From: Allium sativum
Taxonomy: Eukaryota; Streptophyta; Magnoliopsida; Asparagales; Amaryllidaceae
Length of the DNA: 64,000 nucleotides
NCBI GenBank assembly: GCA_030737875.1
Contig: CM060922.1
Location: 756,225,603-756,289,602, forward strand
Direction of reading: 5' to 3'
The stretch's first letter is position 1. Every line of letters begins with the position of its first letter. Under the pieces are notes generated by a model. The model did no database searches. It saw only the letters and a program-made list of their open reading frames with translations, and had not been told where the DNA came from. The translations under genes and the position numbers were made by a program. Below are positions 25,671 to 37,789 of this stretch, piece by piece.

Positions 25671-28438
25671 TGTAGGATCGATAATAACCCTGGAGGGGGG
25701 GTGAATAGGGTTTTAACACAAAATTTAAACTAAACACGGTAATAAAGAAATGCAGTAAAAATAAAATCACACGCAGATATACCCAGCTTCGGCAAACTGT
25801 GCCTACTGCTGCCTTTCTAAGATTTTTACTAGGAGATACAAACAGATCCCGCTTACAATCCTATGTAAACTCGCAACTCCTGCTCCTGTTTATCCCTAAG
25901 CTCAAAATCCTAGACTAGTCTGTATACCCTAGACTAGATTTTCTCAGATTACACTTCAATATTCTGTGCTCCCTAGTTTTACAATAAAACTAGAAAAGAA
26001 ATTTCAAAAAATTCAATGACAAAAAAAAAAAAAAAAGCTTTAAAGGAAATAAGGTGAGGAGTTAAAAGTGGGGGTCATCCCCTTTTCCTTTGCACTAGTC
26101 CAAAGTGGTCGGGCCACTTTAATTTTGCGGTGCTCCCTTGTGTTTTCTTTAGCCCGATCCTCCCTTATTCTCTGAAACAAAAGAATGGCGGCTGCGATTA
26201 GGGTTTCAGTGATTTTTCCCTAAATCAATCTCGGTGATGTGTGTAATGGATCTCTGGAAGCTTGTTTTGCTTCTCCAGTGTATCTCCTTCGTCCTTGCGA
26301 TCAATCTGAGTAAGTTTTATCAACTCTTGCAATTTAGGGTTTCGGATTTCTTTTGTGTGTATTTATGAAAATGTCGATGATGAATTGTGTGCTTTTATAA
26401 GGGTTTCTACACTCTGGTGCTCTGATTTCGTTGATGACTTGCTCGATTTGAATTTTGGAATTCCTTGAATTTGATTTGCTGTCTGTACGGCCTTGATTGA
26501 ATCGGCCCTTGAGAGTTTTGTGGAAATCCCTTTTGAATTTTTGCTTTGAGCATTAAAAATTGTCTTGTTTGTCTTGATTGATTGAAGACCTGAATACGGT
26601 TGCTTTTGATCGAATTAAATTCCCTTGAAAGATTTGTTGTAGATCCGAAATGATGCCATACTTGAAACAATTTAAAATCTGCCTTGGGTAACCAAACATG
26701 ATTGATTCAAAACTGGAAATAAGATGAATTTAGATTTGCATTTGGCCTAAGATGAATCTGTTAATAACTCCATTGATTCACTTGCTTGATCGATGCTTTG
26801 CTATGGGTCATTGTGATTTAATACAAAAAAAAAACTTGCAGTTTTTTTTAAAAAAAATTCTTGCCTGAAATGCTTGCCCCATATAACCATTCAAATTTTT
26901 CTTGCCAAACATTTCTCTATGATTTCTGGAATAAAACTTTCCTTGTCCCAATTTGTTTTTCAAAACTTGATGACTGATTATTACTTGCCAAAAGTATGAA
27001 CACTGAATTTCTGCATTTCCAATATACTCTTGCCATCATCATTAAATCCGAATATTCTTACATGACAAAATTATTTTCTTGCCAAATATATATTTATTGA
27101 AAAACTGAAAACAAGAACCATTTGTTTCACAGAAAACATTTTATGACATGTCAAAACTGATTTCTTTGACCATTGTTTATGAGCCATCATGTTGATTTTC
27201 TGAATACATTACGCTGACAGTCCCATACTTGTATGTTTTCTCCTTAACCATGTTGTTGATGCTTGCTTCATCCATGTTAGGCTTACTGTTGCACTCATTC
27301 ATCATTGCTCCTACACACACTGTCTTGAAACAAATGCTTACTAGCCTTGGTCATACTGTTTTGCTAGTTTGTTTCATACATCCCTGAACTGCTCCATGAA
27401 TTCACCATTTGCTGTTTTGAGCCAAGTTATTGCTTACTGGTCGTTTTTGTTACCTGCCATCACTTGCTTTGTTTGAATCTGGCTCGACCATGTATTTTGT
27501 ACCAGTGCCTTTGTTCCATGAAAACTTGAACTGTATTTGCCATTTGAGTTGTTCCATGTTGCATGAGCACACTTTTGTTTTGCTGACTTGTCTCAAGTTC
27601 ATGCATTTGTAATTTGCTGAATCATCAAATTTTCACCTTGTCTTACCATGTTTATGTTTACACTAGCTCGACTATGCTGTTGAGCTTGACTGAATACACA
27701 TGCACCATGTTATTGTGTTCTGTCATACTTGTGATGGTTGTCTTCACTTGTTTTTGTTGCATATGTGTGCTAAACTTGTTCATGTACACGGCTTGACCAT
27801 TTAGCCTTTATCACCCTTGTTTTTGCTGTTTTGGCTTGTACTTTGACTTTGTACTTGAACCATGATTTCAATTTCTTGCTCATTTTCTTTTGACTTTGAT
27901 TTTGTCTTGTGACCCTGAAACATTAACAAAAAAAAGGCAGTCAAACTGTACTGTGTTGAGGCTGGTCAGAATCAGTTGGTTCTGATCAGCAAACCAGTAT
28001 GGTTTTGATGTGGCTGTTCAAGTCTGAAATATGATGAGAAAAACACACAGAAAGCTGAGACAAAAAAAATTTTGAATCAATCACACAGAGAATCATTTTT
28101 GTCAAAAGTATTTGTTTTAGTTCCAGTGTACTGTGTATTTTTCTTTCTTTTGTGACAGGTTACAGGATGATGCTTTGGACAGCTAAGGTGTTCTTAACAA
28201 GAATAATCCAGCAAGAAATGAGAAGAAAAGAAAAAAAAATGAAGTGCTTGTAAAATCTTGTGTGTAAATGAATTGTAAAATAAATAATATTATTGGAAAT
28301 AAAATTTATTTGATTTTTCTATATTCTGTGTAAATTCTGTGTTATTTTATTTTCCAATAATACTAGATATTCCACAATCAAACACTCCAGTAACAAAAAT
28401 CTATTTGTTATCATCAAACAAAAATATTAGTATCAACA
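25671..28438 (-). repeat. Sirevirus 3' LTR (2768 bp)
   Basis: On the plus strand it begins TGTAGGATCG and ends TATCAACA, so the minus strand reads TGTTGATA...CCTACA. Almost identical to 34286-37048. ORFs inside both copies (for example minus 26407-26670) are LTR sequence, not genes. Confidence 0.9.
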
Positions 28439-28670
28439 AACTCCCCCTTTTGATGATGACAAACAGACTTAAGATTTTTGTGAATAACGAGATGTGTTTG
28501 AACAAGGGCTCCCCCTACATTTGAGCTCCCCCTATCAGTTGTAAACAGACATGAGTAAAGAATTTGAAAATAACAAAAAAAAATTAAACACTTAGCATTA
28601 ATGGCAAAATAAAATCTATAGACGTCTGTAAACAACACAAAATCTTAACTTCTTCTCCCCCTTTGTAATC
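28439..28670 (-). promoter_or_regulatory. Multiple polypurine tracts of the Sirevirus
   Basis: Plus-strand CTCCCCC blocks at 28441-28449, 28509-28516, 28526-28533 and 28655-28664 are purine tracts on the coding strand; the first abuts the 3' LTR. Two of them carry an adjoining GATGAT(G/T)AC or GATGATTAC element. Confidence 0.8.
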
Positions 28671-29414
28671 ATCAAAAGAATAACAATTCTGGACATTTGT
28701 AAAGAGTATGGACTGTAATTAGTAATCAAGTCATTTGACAGTATCAGATTCAAACACTCCGAATAATCAAACAAAAAGATTAGAATAATCTGTAAAAGAA
28801 GAACACATTTCACAAGACAGAAAGTGGAACGATGGAATATTTAATATATATCAGGGATTTTTTTTTAAAATATATTTCAATAGCAAACTAACCACGCATG
28901 ACCAGAGCTTGGATTTTTAAATGGAATTAGCTGCAACATGAAAAAAAATTCAATACTATACTGACCACGCATAACCAGATCTTGGATTTTTAAATGGAAT
29001 CAGTGATAGCATGAAAAATAAGTATTCTCATAACCATGCATGACCAGAGCTTGGATTTTTAAATGAGATTAGAGAAATACTTATTATTATTATTATTATT
29101 TTTTTATTTGTGTATACTTAAATCCCCTTGATATATATAAAATAATAATGATTGATAGAAGGGTGATAGAGACAGAAGATGAAAGTGAACAAAAGTTCCT
29201 CAATTACTCATATTATAAAGCATATTTGATCGTATCAGAGCTACAAATTTTCAAACATCTCATATTCTGAAAACTTACACAGTCACAAATTTATCATAAA
29301 TGTCCAAAAAACAAACTGGTCTTTTCTTGATGATTTGAAGCATGGATTATTTGTCAGAAAGATAATTGCCAACAGAACATCTTAAGAGAAAATTTATCCA
29401 AAAATGCTAAAAAA
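28671..29414 (-). other. Sirevirus 3' non-coding zone with three motif repeats
   Basis: No coding frame. Three copies of a unit (28884-28938, 28958-29012, 29028-29070) read on the minus strand CATTTAAAAATCCAAG, then a short spacer, then ATGC(G/A)TGGT. The arrangement matches the triple repeat at 2671-2860 of the other Sirevirus. No envelope-like ORF is present in this zone. Confidence 0.65.
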
Positions 29415-32400
29415 TTAATTTATTTCTATAATTCCCAAATCCAAACGTAATCTGCAAAATCTGTCTTCAGGAAGGGGTTTTGTAAAAATATCAGCAAGTT
29501 GAGATTCGGTTGGAATAAATTCTATACAAATATCTTCACAAGCAATATGATCTCTAAGAAAGTGGTGTCTTACATCAATGTGTTTCGTGCGTGAGTGATG
29601 TACTGGATTATTTGATAAGTCAATTGCACTCTTACTGTCACATTTTAAAGGAACTCGTTTATAACAAAGTCCAAAATCAGATAAAGTCTGCATCATCCAT
29701 AAAATCTGTGCACAACAACTTCCTAAAGCAATATATTCAGCCTCAGTGGTGGATAAAGCAACACAGTTTTGTTTTCTACTTGACCACGACACAAGTGAAT
29801 GACCTATCATGAAACACGTTCCACTAGTACTTTTTCTATCAGTGAGTGAACCAGCATAATCAGCATCAGTAAACCCAACTAAATTAAAGTTATCACAAGA
29901 AGGATACCATAAGCCCAAATTTGGTGTGTGTAACAAATATCTTAGAATCCGTTTTGTGGCTTTTAGATGAGATTCTTTAGGATTTGATTGAAAACGAGCA
30001 CACAAACAAACAGAAAACATAATATCGGGTCTAGAAGCAGAAAGATAAAGAAGTGAACCGATAATACCGCGATATTTCTTTTGATCCACAGCAACACCTT
30101 TTTCATCTTTGTCAAGTTGGGTTGTTGGACTCATCGGTGTTTTCATTGGCTTCGCATCTTGAACTCCAAATCTCTTTAACAACTCCATCACGTACTTCGT
30201 TTGGGAGATAAAGATCCCTTTGCTACTTTGTTTGATTTGGAAACCAAGGAAGAATTTCAGCTCTCCAACCAAACTCATCTCAAATTTGCCCTGCATAACT
30301 TTTTCAAATTTTTCACACAAGACATTATTAGTAGCACCGTATATGATATCATCAACATAAATTTGGAAAATTAAAAAATCATCACCATCATGAGATAAAA
30401 ACAAGGTTGTGTCAGCACTTCCCTTTTTAAAACCGTTTTCCAAGAGATATGTACACAGACAGTCATACCAAGCTCGAGGAGCTTGCTTAAGGCCATACAA
30501 TGCTTTTTCCAGTTTGTATACATGATTTGGATAATCGTGACTCTCAAAACCAGGGGGTTGTTCAACATTCACTTCTTCTTTTAGTTCTCCATTCAGAAAA
30601 GCACTCTTCACATCCATTTGCTTTAATTTGAACCCCTTAAAGCACGCAAAACTTAACAAAATTCTGATTGCTTCAAGCCTAGCAACTGGGGCAAAAGTTT
30701 CATCAAAGTCAACACCTTCGATTTGATTGTATCCCTTAGCGACCAACCTAGCTTTGTTTCTTGTTACGTTTCCAGATTCGTCAAGCTTATTTTTGAATAC
30801 CCATTTTGTTCCAACAGCTGGGTAGTCTTTTGGTCTGGGTACCAAGTTCCAGACTCTGTTTCTCTCAAACTGGTTAAGTTCCTCCTGCATAGCTAACAAC
30901 CAAAATTCATCATTAAGAGCAACATCATAAGAACTTGGTTCTATTTCAGATACAAAGGCATTATGAATACAAAGAGTACAAACTTCCCTATTGAGAGAGG
31001 ATCGTGTACGAACACCAGCAGTTGGACTTCCAATTACCAAATCTGGAGGATGACTTGGCTTGAATTTTAGTCTTTCGATATCTGTTGCTGCTTCAGTGGC
31101 TTTTTCATTGTTTGTCTCAACATCATTGTTTTCTTGTTCAATTTCTTGTGCACCAGCATCATCTTTATCATCTTCAGGTATCGTATCCATATCTGATTCA
31201 TTGAACTTGACGTTGACGGTTTCCACGATTGTTCTTGACTGTTTATTGAAGATTCTGTAAGCCTTACTTCTTGAGGAATAACCCATGAAGATTCCATCAA
31301 CCGTTTTTGACTCAAATTTCCCAAGCTGTTCACCTGTGTTCAAAATGTAACAAGGACATCCAAACACTCTAAAATATGAGATGTTAGGCTTTTTGTTAGA
31401 CCACAGTTCATATGACGTTTTATTAAGTATTGGTCTAATCATAACTCTGTTCATTACATAGCATGAAGTATTGACTGCCTCAGCCCAGAAAGTTTGAGGC
31501 AATTGATATTCACATAACATAGATCTAGCCATTTCTTGTAATGTACGATTTTTCCTTTCAACCACCCCATTCTGTTGAGGTGTTCGAGGAGCGGAAAATT
31601 CATGTTTGAAACCATTTTCTTCACAAAGATTTTCAAAGTCTAAGTTTTCAAATTCACCTCCATGATCACTTCTTAAAGTTTTAATTGAAACCCCTTTTTC
31701 ATTTTGGATAAGTTTTGAAAACTTTAAAAAATAATCAAAAGCTTCAGACTTTTTGGCTAGAAAGTAAACCCATGTAAACCTAGAGTAATCATCAACCAAT
31801 ACATAACAATAACGTTTACCATTTAAACTAGCAGTATCAGTAGGTCCAAACAAGTCCATATGAATCAATTCAAGCACTCGTGAAGTGCTAACAACATTTT
31901 TTGGACGGAAAGATGAACGACTAAGTTTTCCCATGGTACAAGCTTTACATACTTTGTTATTTTTGTAATTCTGATGTGGTAAACCCCTGACAAGTTCATT
32001 TGCTTTCAGTCTTTCAAGAAGACCCATACTTGCATGTGCCAACCTTCTGTGCCATAAGATTGCCTCCTCTTCTGTTGCTACCAAGCACCTAGATACTGTT
32101 ACATCATCGAAAGAGAGAGTATAGACATTTCCTTTTCTTTTCCCTGTAAACACAACTTTTCCAGAGGAGATCTCAATGATTTTGCAACTATTACTATCAA
32201 ACACAACATTCATTCCTTTATCACAAAGCTGACTGATGGAGATAAGATTGTGAAAGAGATTATCAACATATAAAACATCAGTTAAGGCAAAGATAATGTT
32301 ACCTACTTTTCCTTTACCAATAATTTTACATTTGCTGTTGTCACCTAACGTCACATTCCCACCTTTATGTTTTTCCAGGCTAAGGAACAGTCTTTTATCA

Positions 32401-32432
32401 CCTGTCATATGTCTGGAGCAACCTGAATCCAA
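29415..32432 (-). CDS. pol: Sirevirus pol: protease, integrase, reverse transcriptase, RNase H
   Basis: 1005 codons from the first ATG, which falls inside the protease; the true product would start upstream through the gag frame. The protease active-site D-S-G is at residues 2-4. Integrase has the HHCC zinc site (H128, H133, C162, C165) and catalytic D193, D256 and E292. Reverse transcriptase has the YVDD active site at about 692-695 and the LNGEL block near 613. RNase H has the DADYAG block near 860, and the C-terminus has the ADIFTKPL block typical of copia elements. Order (integrase before reverse transcriptase) proves Ty1/copia. No internal stop. It would cut the polyprotein, copy element RNA into cDNA and integrate it. 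Two stops (TGA at 32592-32594, TAG at 32469-32471) lie in the same frame between it and gag, so expression would need readthrough or another route, or the element is inactive. Confidence 0.9.
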   Translation of the reverse strand: MDSGCSRHMTGDKRLFLSLEKHKGGNVTLGDNSKCKIIGKGKVGNIIFALTDVLYVDNLFHNLISISQLCDKGMNVVFDSNSCKIIEISSGKVVFTGKRKGNVYTLSFDDVTVSRCLVATEEEAILWHRRLAHASMGLLERLKANELVRGLPHQNYKNNKVCKACTMGKLSRSSFRPKNVVSTSRVLELIHMDLFGPTDTASLNGKRYCYVLVDDYSRFTWVYFLAKKSEAFDYFLKFSKLIQNEKGVSIKTLRSDHGGEFENLDFENLCEENGFKHEFSAPRTPQQNGVVERKNRTLQEMARSMLCEYQLPQTFWAEAVNTSCYVMNRVMIRPILNKTSYELWSNKKPNISYFRVFGCPCYILNTGEQLGKFESKTVDGIFMGYSSRSKAYRIFNKQSRTIVETVNVKFNESDMDTIPEDDKDDAGAQEIEQENNDVETNNEKATEAATDIERLKFKPSHPPDLVIGSPTAGVRTRSSLNREVCTLCIHNAFVSEIEPSSYDVALNDEFWLLAMQEELNQFERNRVWNLVPRPKDYPAVGTKWVFKNKLDESGNVTRNKARLVAKGYNQIEGVDFDETFAPVARLEAIRILLSFACFKGFKLKQMDVKSAFLNGELKEEVNVEQPPGFESHDYPNHVYKLEKALYGLKQAPRAWYDCLCTYLLENGFKKGSADTTLFLSHDGDDFLIFQIYVDDIIYGATNNVLCEKFEKVMQGKFEMSLVGELKFFLGFQIKQSSKGIFISQTKYVMELLKRFGVQDAKPMKTPMSPTTQLDKDEKGVAVDQKKYRGIIGSLLYLSASRPDIMFSVCLCARFQSNPKESHLKATKRILRYLLHTPNLGLWYPSCDNFNLVGFTDADYAGSLTDRKSTSGTCFMIGHSLVSWSSRKQNCVALSTTEAEYIALGSCCAQILWMMQTLSDFGLCYKRVPLKCDSKSAIDLSNNPVHHSRTKHIDVRHHFLRDHIACEDICIEFIPTESQLADIFTKPLPEDRFCRLRLDLGIIEIN

Positions 32433-32591
32433 GTACCATTTTTGTTGCTCCTTAGCCCGCCAACATACCTACACAAACAGAGAAGGAGATGACCTAGAGA
32501 AACTTCTAGGCCTAATCATATCAGTAGTAGAAGAATGATAGTCATAAGATTCTTTTGGAATCCAAATTTGATTTTTCTTCTTATTTGTGTT
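32433..32591 (-). other. Gag-protease linker with a second in-frame stop
   Basis: 53 codons between the gag stop and the first pol ATG, in the same frame. It carries one further stop (TAG, 32469-32471) and upstream protease sequence ending WYLDSGC around the ATG. Removing neither stop by frameshift is needed for continuity; both are simple in-frame stops. Confidence 0.7.
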
Positions 32592-34265
32592 TCAATCTTT
32601 GTGATAATTGTGTGCCAAGTGTTTAGGGACCCATACCTTTTTGAACTTCTGAATTTTACTGCTAATCTTGCAATTTTCATGACTGTGACCAATCACCCCA
32701 CATTTTACACATTTGGGAAAAATACTTTTACCTTTAGCATTGTCACTTCCAGTTATTTCTTGTATCTTCCCAAAACCCAGTCCTGTTCTATTATTCCCAA
32801 CCAATTGGTTTCCAAGTAACATTTTAAAAGATGTTTGACCGATTGAGAATTTATTCAATGTGACTTCTAGATCTTGGACTCTTGTTTTTAAGATTGTGTT
32901 CTCATTCACAAGTGAAGTGCATCGTTTAATGTAGTTCTTTCTTTTAGTGTCATCTTCAACTTTTAGAGTCAAGTTTTCTTTTTCAAGATTCTCAATGGTG
33001 CTCTTGAGTGTTAAAATTTCTAGATTCACATCTTTACACATTTCACAATCTAGATTATTGGTTTTTGAAGCATTTTTAATCTCAGATTCCAACTTCTTAT
33101 TATTGTGAACAAGGTTGAAGTTTTCTGCTTTCAGTTTCTCTGCGTCTGATTCTAACGTGTCAATAATTTCAGAAAGATGTTTACACATTAAAACTAGATC
33201 GTCATAACTGTATACCTCGGTGGTTTCCTCGTCAGTATCTTCTAGGTCTGATTTTGCCATGAAGCACAAATTGCTTTCCTCCTCACTGCTGTCTGAATCT
33301 TCTTCTCCTTCCTCGTCATCCCAAGTTACAGCAAAAGCTTTCTTTTTCTTCTTGTTTCTTTGGAGAAGTGGACAATTTGGTTTTATGTGTCCAGGCTTTT
33401 GACAGTTGTAGCAGAGTGGTTCGTCTTCTGAATTGTTGGTCTTTGGTTTATTTCTTCGAGGTTTGAATTTTCTCCACTTCGTGAGTTGTCTGACTGCCAT
33501 GGCAAGCTGTTCAATAGGATCTTCACTATCGCTGGTGACAGTGTTGGACAAAGCTATTGACTTCTTTTTCAGATCTGAGTTGTTGCGATCTTCTCTTGCT
33601 TTCAGCTCCATTTCATATGTCATCAGATTCCCGATAAGCTCTTCCATGCTCAGCTTGCTCAGATCTTTGGATTCTTGAATGGCTGTGACTTTTGCTTCAA
33701 AGTTCATGGGCAGAACACGCAGAATCTTCCTCACAAGCTCCACTTCTGTATAGACCTTTCCAAGGGCTCTGGCATTGTAGACTAGTACGGAGAAGCGTCC
33801 ATACATGTCCTTGATGCTCTCGTCCTTCTGCATGTTGAAGTTTTCATATTCATTACTGAACATGGCAAGACGGGATTCTTTAACCTGAGAAGTTCCTTCG
33901 TGTGTGACTTCCAGAGTATGCCAAATTTCCTGGGCTGTATTACAATGAGAAATTCTGTTATATTCTGTTTTATCAAGAGCACAAATCAGAGCATTCATAG
34001 CTTTAGAATCTATAGAGTATAATTTCTTATCATTTGCTTCCCACCTACTTTTTGGTTTAGGTGTTACAATACCATTAACAGTTTCAGTCGGAGGTGTATA
34101 TCCAGTTTCAATGATATCCCAGACATCATAATCAACAGACACTAGATAAATTTTCATCCTAGCTTTCCAATACGCGTAATCACTACCATTGAACATGGGT
34201 GGTCTAGCAATAGATTGACCTTCAGAAAAAGCATTATTTATTGAAGTCATGATTCTAGGGTTCAA
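32592..34265 (-). CDS. gag: Sirevirus Gag polyprotein
   Basis: 557 codons. Residues about 20-220 match the plant copia Gag (UBN2-type) domain, with the W-x-A-R-M-K-I-Y-L block near residue 33. A CCHC zinc knuckle lies at 285-298 (C-x2-C-x4-H-x4-C) and a second at 519-532, and a leucine- and glutamate-rich coiled-coil region spans about 355-475. An extended, coiled-coil-bearing Gag is characteristic of Sireviruses such as SIRE1. Gag forms the virus-like particle and packages RNA. The start lies 20 bp inside the primer site, as expected. Ends at TGA 32592-32594, followed by in-frame protease sequence. Confidence 0.9.
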   Translation of the reverse strand: MNPRIMTSINNAFSEGQSIARPPMFNGSDYAYWKARMKIYLVSVDYDVWDIIETGYTPPTETVNGIVTPKPKSRWEANDKKLYSIDSKAMNALICALDKTEYNRISHCNTAQEIWHTLEVTHEGTSQVKESRLAMFSNEYENFNMQKDESIKDMYGRFSVLVYNARALGKVYTEVELVRKILRVLPMNFEAKVTAIQESKDLSKLSMEELIGNLMTYEMELKAREDRNNSDLKKKSIALSNTVTSDSEDPIEQLAMAVRQLTKWRKFKPRRNKPKTNNSEDEPLCYNCQKPGHIKPNCPLLQRNKKKKKAFAVTWDDEEGEEDSDSSEEESNLCFMAKSDLEDTDEETTEVYSYDDLVLMCKHLSEIIDTLESDAEKLKAENFNLVHNNKKLESEIKNASKTNNLDCEMCKDVNLEILTLKSTIENLEKENLTLKVEDDTKRKNYIKRCTSLVNENTILKTRVQDLEVTLNKFSIGQTSFKMLLGNQLVGNNRTGLGFGKIQEITGSDNAKGKSIFPKCVKCGVIGHSHENCKISSKIQKFKKVWVPKHLAHNYHKD

Positions 34266-34271
34266 ACACCG

Positions 34272-34283
34272 GCTCTGATACCA
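34272..34283 (-). promoter_or_regulatory. Primer binding site of the Sirevirus
   Basis: Plus-strand GCTCTGATACCA, the complement of TGGTATCAGAGC, two bases inside the 5' LTR (34286). Initiator tRNA-Met primer. Confidence 0.95.
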
Positions 34284-34285
34284 AT

Positions 34286-37048
34286 TGTAGGATCGATAAT
34301 AACCCTAGAGGGGGGTGAATAGGGTTTTAACACAAAATTTAAACTAAACACGGTAATAAAGAAATGCAGTAAAAATAAAATCACACGCAGATATACCCAG
34401 CTTCGACAAACTGTGCCTACTGCTGCCTTTCTAAGATTTTTACTAGGAGATACAAACAGATCCCGCTTACAATCCTATGTAAACTCGCAACTCCTGCTCC
34501 TGTTTATCCCTAAGCTCAAAATCCTAGACTAGTCTGTATACCCTAGACTAGATTTTCTCAGATTACACTTCAATATTCTGTGCTCCCTAGTTTTACAATA
34601 AAACTAGAAAAGAAATTTCAAAAAATTCAATGACAAAAAAAAACAAAGCTTTAAAGGAAATAAGGTGAGGAGTTAAAAGTGGGGGTCATCCCCTTTTCTT
34701 TTGCACTAGTCCAAAGTGGTCGGGCCAATTTAATTTTGCGGTGCTCCCTTGTGTTTTCTTTAGCCCGATCCTCCCTTATTCTCTGAAACAAAAGAATGGC
34801 GGCTGCGATTAGGGTTTCAGTGATTTTTCCCTAAATCAATCTCGGTGATGTGTGTAATGGATCTCTGAAAGCTTGTTTTGCTTCTCCAGTGTATCTCCTT
34901 CGTCCTTGCGATCAATCTGAGTAAGTTTTATCAACTCTTGCAATTTAGGGTTTCGGATTTCTTTTGTGTGTATTTATGAAAATGTCGATGATGAATTGTG
35001 TGCTTTTATAAGGGTTTCTACACCCTGGTGCTCTGATTTCGTTGATGACTTGCTCGATTTGAATTTTGGAATTCCTTGAATTTGATTTGCTGTCTGTACG
35101 GCCTTGATTGAATCGGCCCTTGAGAGTTTTGTGGAAATCCCTTTTGAATTTTTGCTTTGAGCATTAAAAATTGTCTTGTTTGTCTTGATTGATTGAAGAC
35201 CTGAATACGGTTGCTTTTGATCGAATTAAATTCCCTTGAAAGATTTGCTGTAGATCCGAAATGATGCCATACTTGAAACAATTTAAAATCTGCCTTGGGT
35301 AACCAAACATGATTGATTCAAAACTGGAAATAAGATGAATTTAGATTTGCATTTGGCCTAAGATGAATCTGTTAATAACTCCATTGATTCACTTGCTTGA
35401 TCGATGCTTTGCTATGGGTCATTGTGATTTAATACAAAAAAAAACTTGCAGTTTTTTTAAAAAAAAATTCTTGCCTGAAATGCTTGCCCCATATAACCAT
35501 TCAGATTTTTCTTGCCAAACATTTCTCTATGATTTCTGGAATAAAACTTTCCTTGTCCCAATTTGTTTTTCAAAACTTGATGACTGATTATTACTTGCCA
35601 AAAGTATGAACACTGAATTTCTGCATTTCCAATATACTCTTGCCATCATCATTAAATCCGAATATTCTTGCATGACAAAATTATTTTCTTGCCAAATATA
35701 TATTTATTGAAAAACTGAAAACAAGAACCATTTGTTTCACAGAAAACATTTTATGACATGTCAAAACTGATTTCTTTGACCATTGTTTATGAGCCATCAT
35801 GTTGATTTTCTGAATACATTACGCTGACAGTCCCATACTTGTATGTTTTCTCCTTAACCATGTTGTTGATGCTTGCTTCATCCATGTTAGGCTTACTGTT
35901 GCACTCATTCATCATTGCTCCTACACACACTGTCTTGAAACAAATGCTTACTAGCCTTGGTCATACTGTTTTGCTTGTTTGTTTCATACATCCCTGAACT
36001 GCTCCATGAATTCACCATTTGCTGTTTTGAGCCAAGTTATTGCTTACTGGTCGGTTTTGTTACCTGCCATCACTTGCTTTGTTTGAATCTGGCTCGACCA
36101 TGTATTTTGTACCTGTGCCTTTGTTCCATGAAAACTTGAACTGTATTTGCCATTTGAGTTGTTCCATGTTGCATGAGCACACTTTTGTTTTGCTGACTTG
36201 TCTCAAGTTCATGCATTTGTAATTTGCTGAATCATCAAATTTTCACCTTGTCTTACCATGTTTATGTTTACACTAGCTCGACTATGCTGTTGAGCTTGAC
36301 TGAATACACTTGCACCATGTTATTGTGTTCTGTCATACTTGTGATGGTTGTCTTCACTTGTTTTTGTTGCATATGTGTGCTAAACTTGTTCATGTACACG
36401 GCTTGACCATTTAGCCTTTATCACCCTTGTTTTTGCTGTTTTGGCTTGTACTTTGACTTTGTACTTGAACCATGATTTCAATTTCTTGCTCATTTTCTTT
36501 TGACTTTGATTTTGTCTTGTGACCCTGAAACATTAACAAAAAAAAAGGCAGTCAAACTGTACTGTGTTGAGGCTGGTCAGAATCAGTTGGTTCTGATCAG
36601 CAAACCAGTATGGTTTTGATGTGGCTGTTTAAGTCTGAAATATGATGAGAAAAACACACAGAAAGCTGAGACAAAAAAAAATTGAATCAATCACACAGAG
36701 AATCATTTTTGTCAAAAGTATTTGTTTTAGTTCCAGTGTACTGTGTATTTTTCTTTCTTTTGTGACAGGTTACAGGATGATGCTTTGGACAGCTAAGGTG
36801 TTCTTAACAAGAATAATCTAGCAAGAAATGAGAAGAAAAGAAAAAAAAATGAAGTGCTTGTAAAATCTTGTGTGTAAATGAATTGTAAAATAAATAATAT
36901 TATTGGAAATAAAATTTATTTGATTTTTCTATATTCTGTGTAAATTCTATGTTATTTTATTTTCCAATAATACTAGATATTCCACAATCAAACACTCCAG
37001 TAACAAAAATCTATTTGTTATCATCAAATAAAAATATTAGTATCAACA
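34286..37048 (-). repeat. Sirevirus 5' LTR (2763 bp)
   Basis: Near-identical partner of 25671-28438. By eye the differences are single substitutions plus A/T-run length changes. It provides the element's promoter. Target duplication AGAAT follows at 37049-37053. Confidence 0.9.
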
Positions 37049-37197
37049 AGAATAATCTGTAAAATGCCGCTAAAAGATAGGAACTAACATATTTCTATAC
37101 GTTTAAAAATTCAGATCCATATTTCATATCTTACCATAGAAAAGACATGAATCAAAAACAAGGATAACTTGAAGCAAAAAATCAATAAAAACTTACC

Positions 37198-37450
37198 ATT
37201 TACTGCTTAAGAGACAGATATACCGCTGAAAATAGTTAAACGGTTGCGAGTGACGATGAAGCCAATCGATGTTATGGATTGACGAAATCAAATCACGATG
37301 TAGCGAAATCGTGTTTCCTTGATGATCAAGAGATTCACAAACAGATTAGAGCCTCGGAAATGAGATGGGATTACAGCCGGATTCAAGAACAAGATTCGAA
37401 AATGAAAAGCGAGATACAGCGAATTAGGGGTTGTCGTCTTCTAACAGCGG
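37198..37450 (-). other. Possible first exon (mostly 5' untranslated) inside the CACTA right end
   Basis: On the minus strand a GC-richer stretch with leader-like pyrimidine-rich sequence ends TAAATG followed by GTAAGTTT, a strong splice donor (intron from 37197). The ATG lies directly at the junction. Joined to the exon at 23953 it opens the longer frame there; the intron now contains the 11.4-kb Sirevirus. Start position is a guess. Confidence 0.3.
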
Positions 37451-37789
37451 TAGTGGGCCAGGTCGCATGCAAATGAAAATGCCCTTCCAAGTTCCAACCT
37501 AAAATGTTTGTTAATTTTGCATACCTTTTATAAATGATCGTACAAGAATTAAAAAGGAAGAAAAAAATTATTTGTTTTTCAAATATTACGATTAAGATAG
37601 CAGTGACTATACAATTATCCTTCTGTTTGTATTTTTCATTTTGGCACATGAATAATGCATTATGAAGCAAATTCAGACTTTAAAAAACTAAATTAACATT
37701 TACATAAAATATGCCATTTAGATATTTACATCATTTTGAATAAACTAATTTCATAAGAATTGGATAGGTCCATAAAAGTGTACCAATTG

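Larger units (their letters stand above)
25671..37048 (-). mobile_element. Full-length Sirevirus-type Ty1/copia retrotransposon
   Basis: 11,378 bp, flanked by the target duplication AGAAT (25666-25670 and 37049-37053). LTRs at 25671-28438 and 34286-37048 differ by roughly 17 substitutions plus a few homopolymer indels, counted by eye (about 0.6%). The minus strand reads LTR, primer site (34272-34283), gag (34265 to 32592), pol (32432 to 29415), then a non-coding zone with a triple repeat and several polypurine tracts, then LTR. Very long LTRs, a large two-knuckle Gag with coiled coil, and multiple polypurine tracts identify the Sirevirus group. It sits inside the CACTA transposon. Two in-frame stops separate gag and pol. 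Confidence 0.9.

Noticed and set aside
26407..26670. 87-codon minus-strand ORF repeated at 35018-35281
   Set aside because: Identical because both lie in the Sirevirus LTR pair; no domain.
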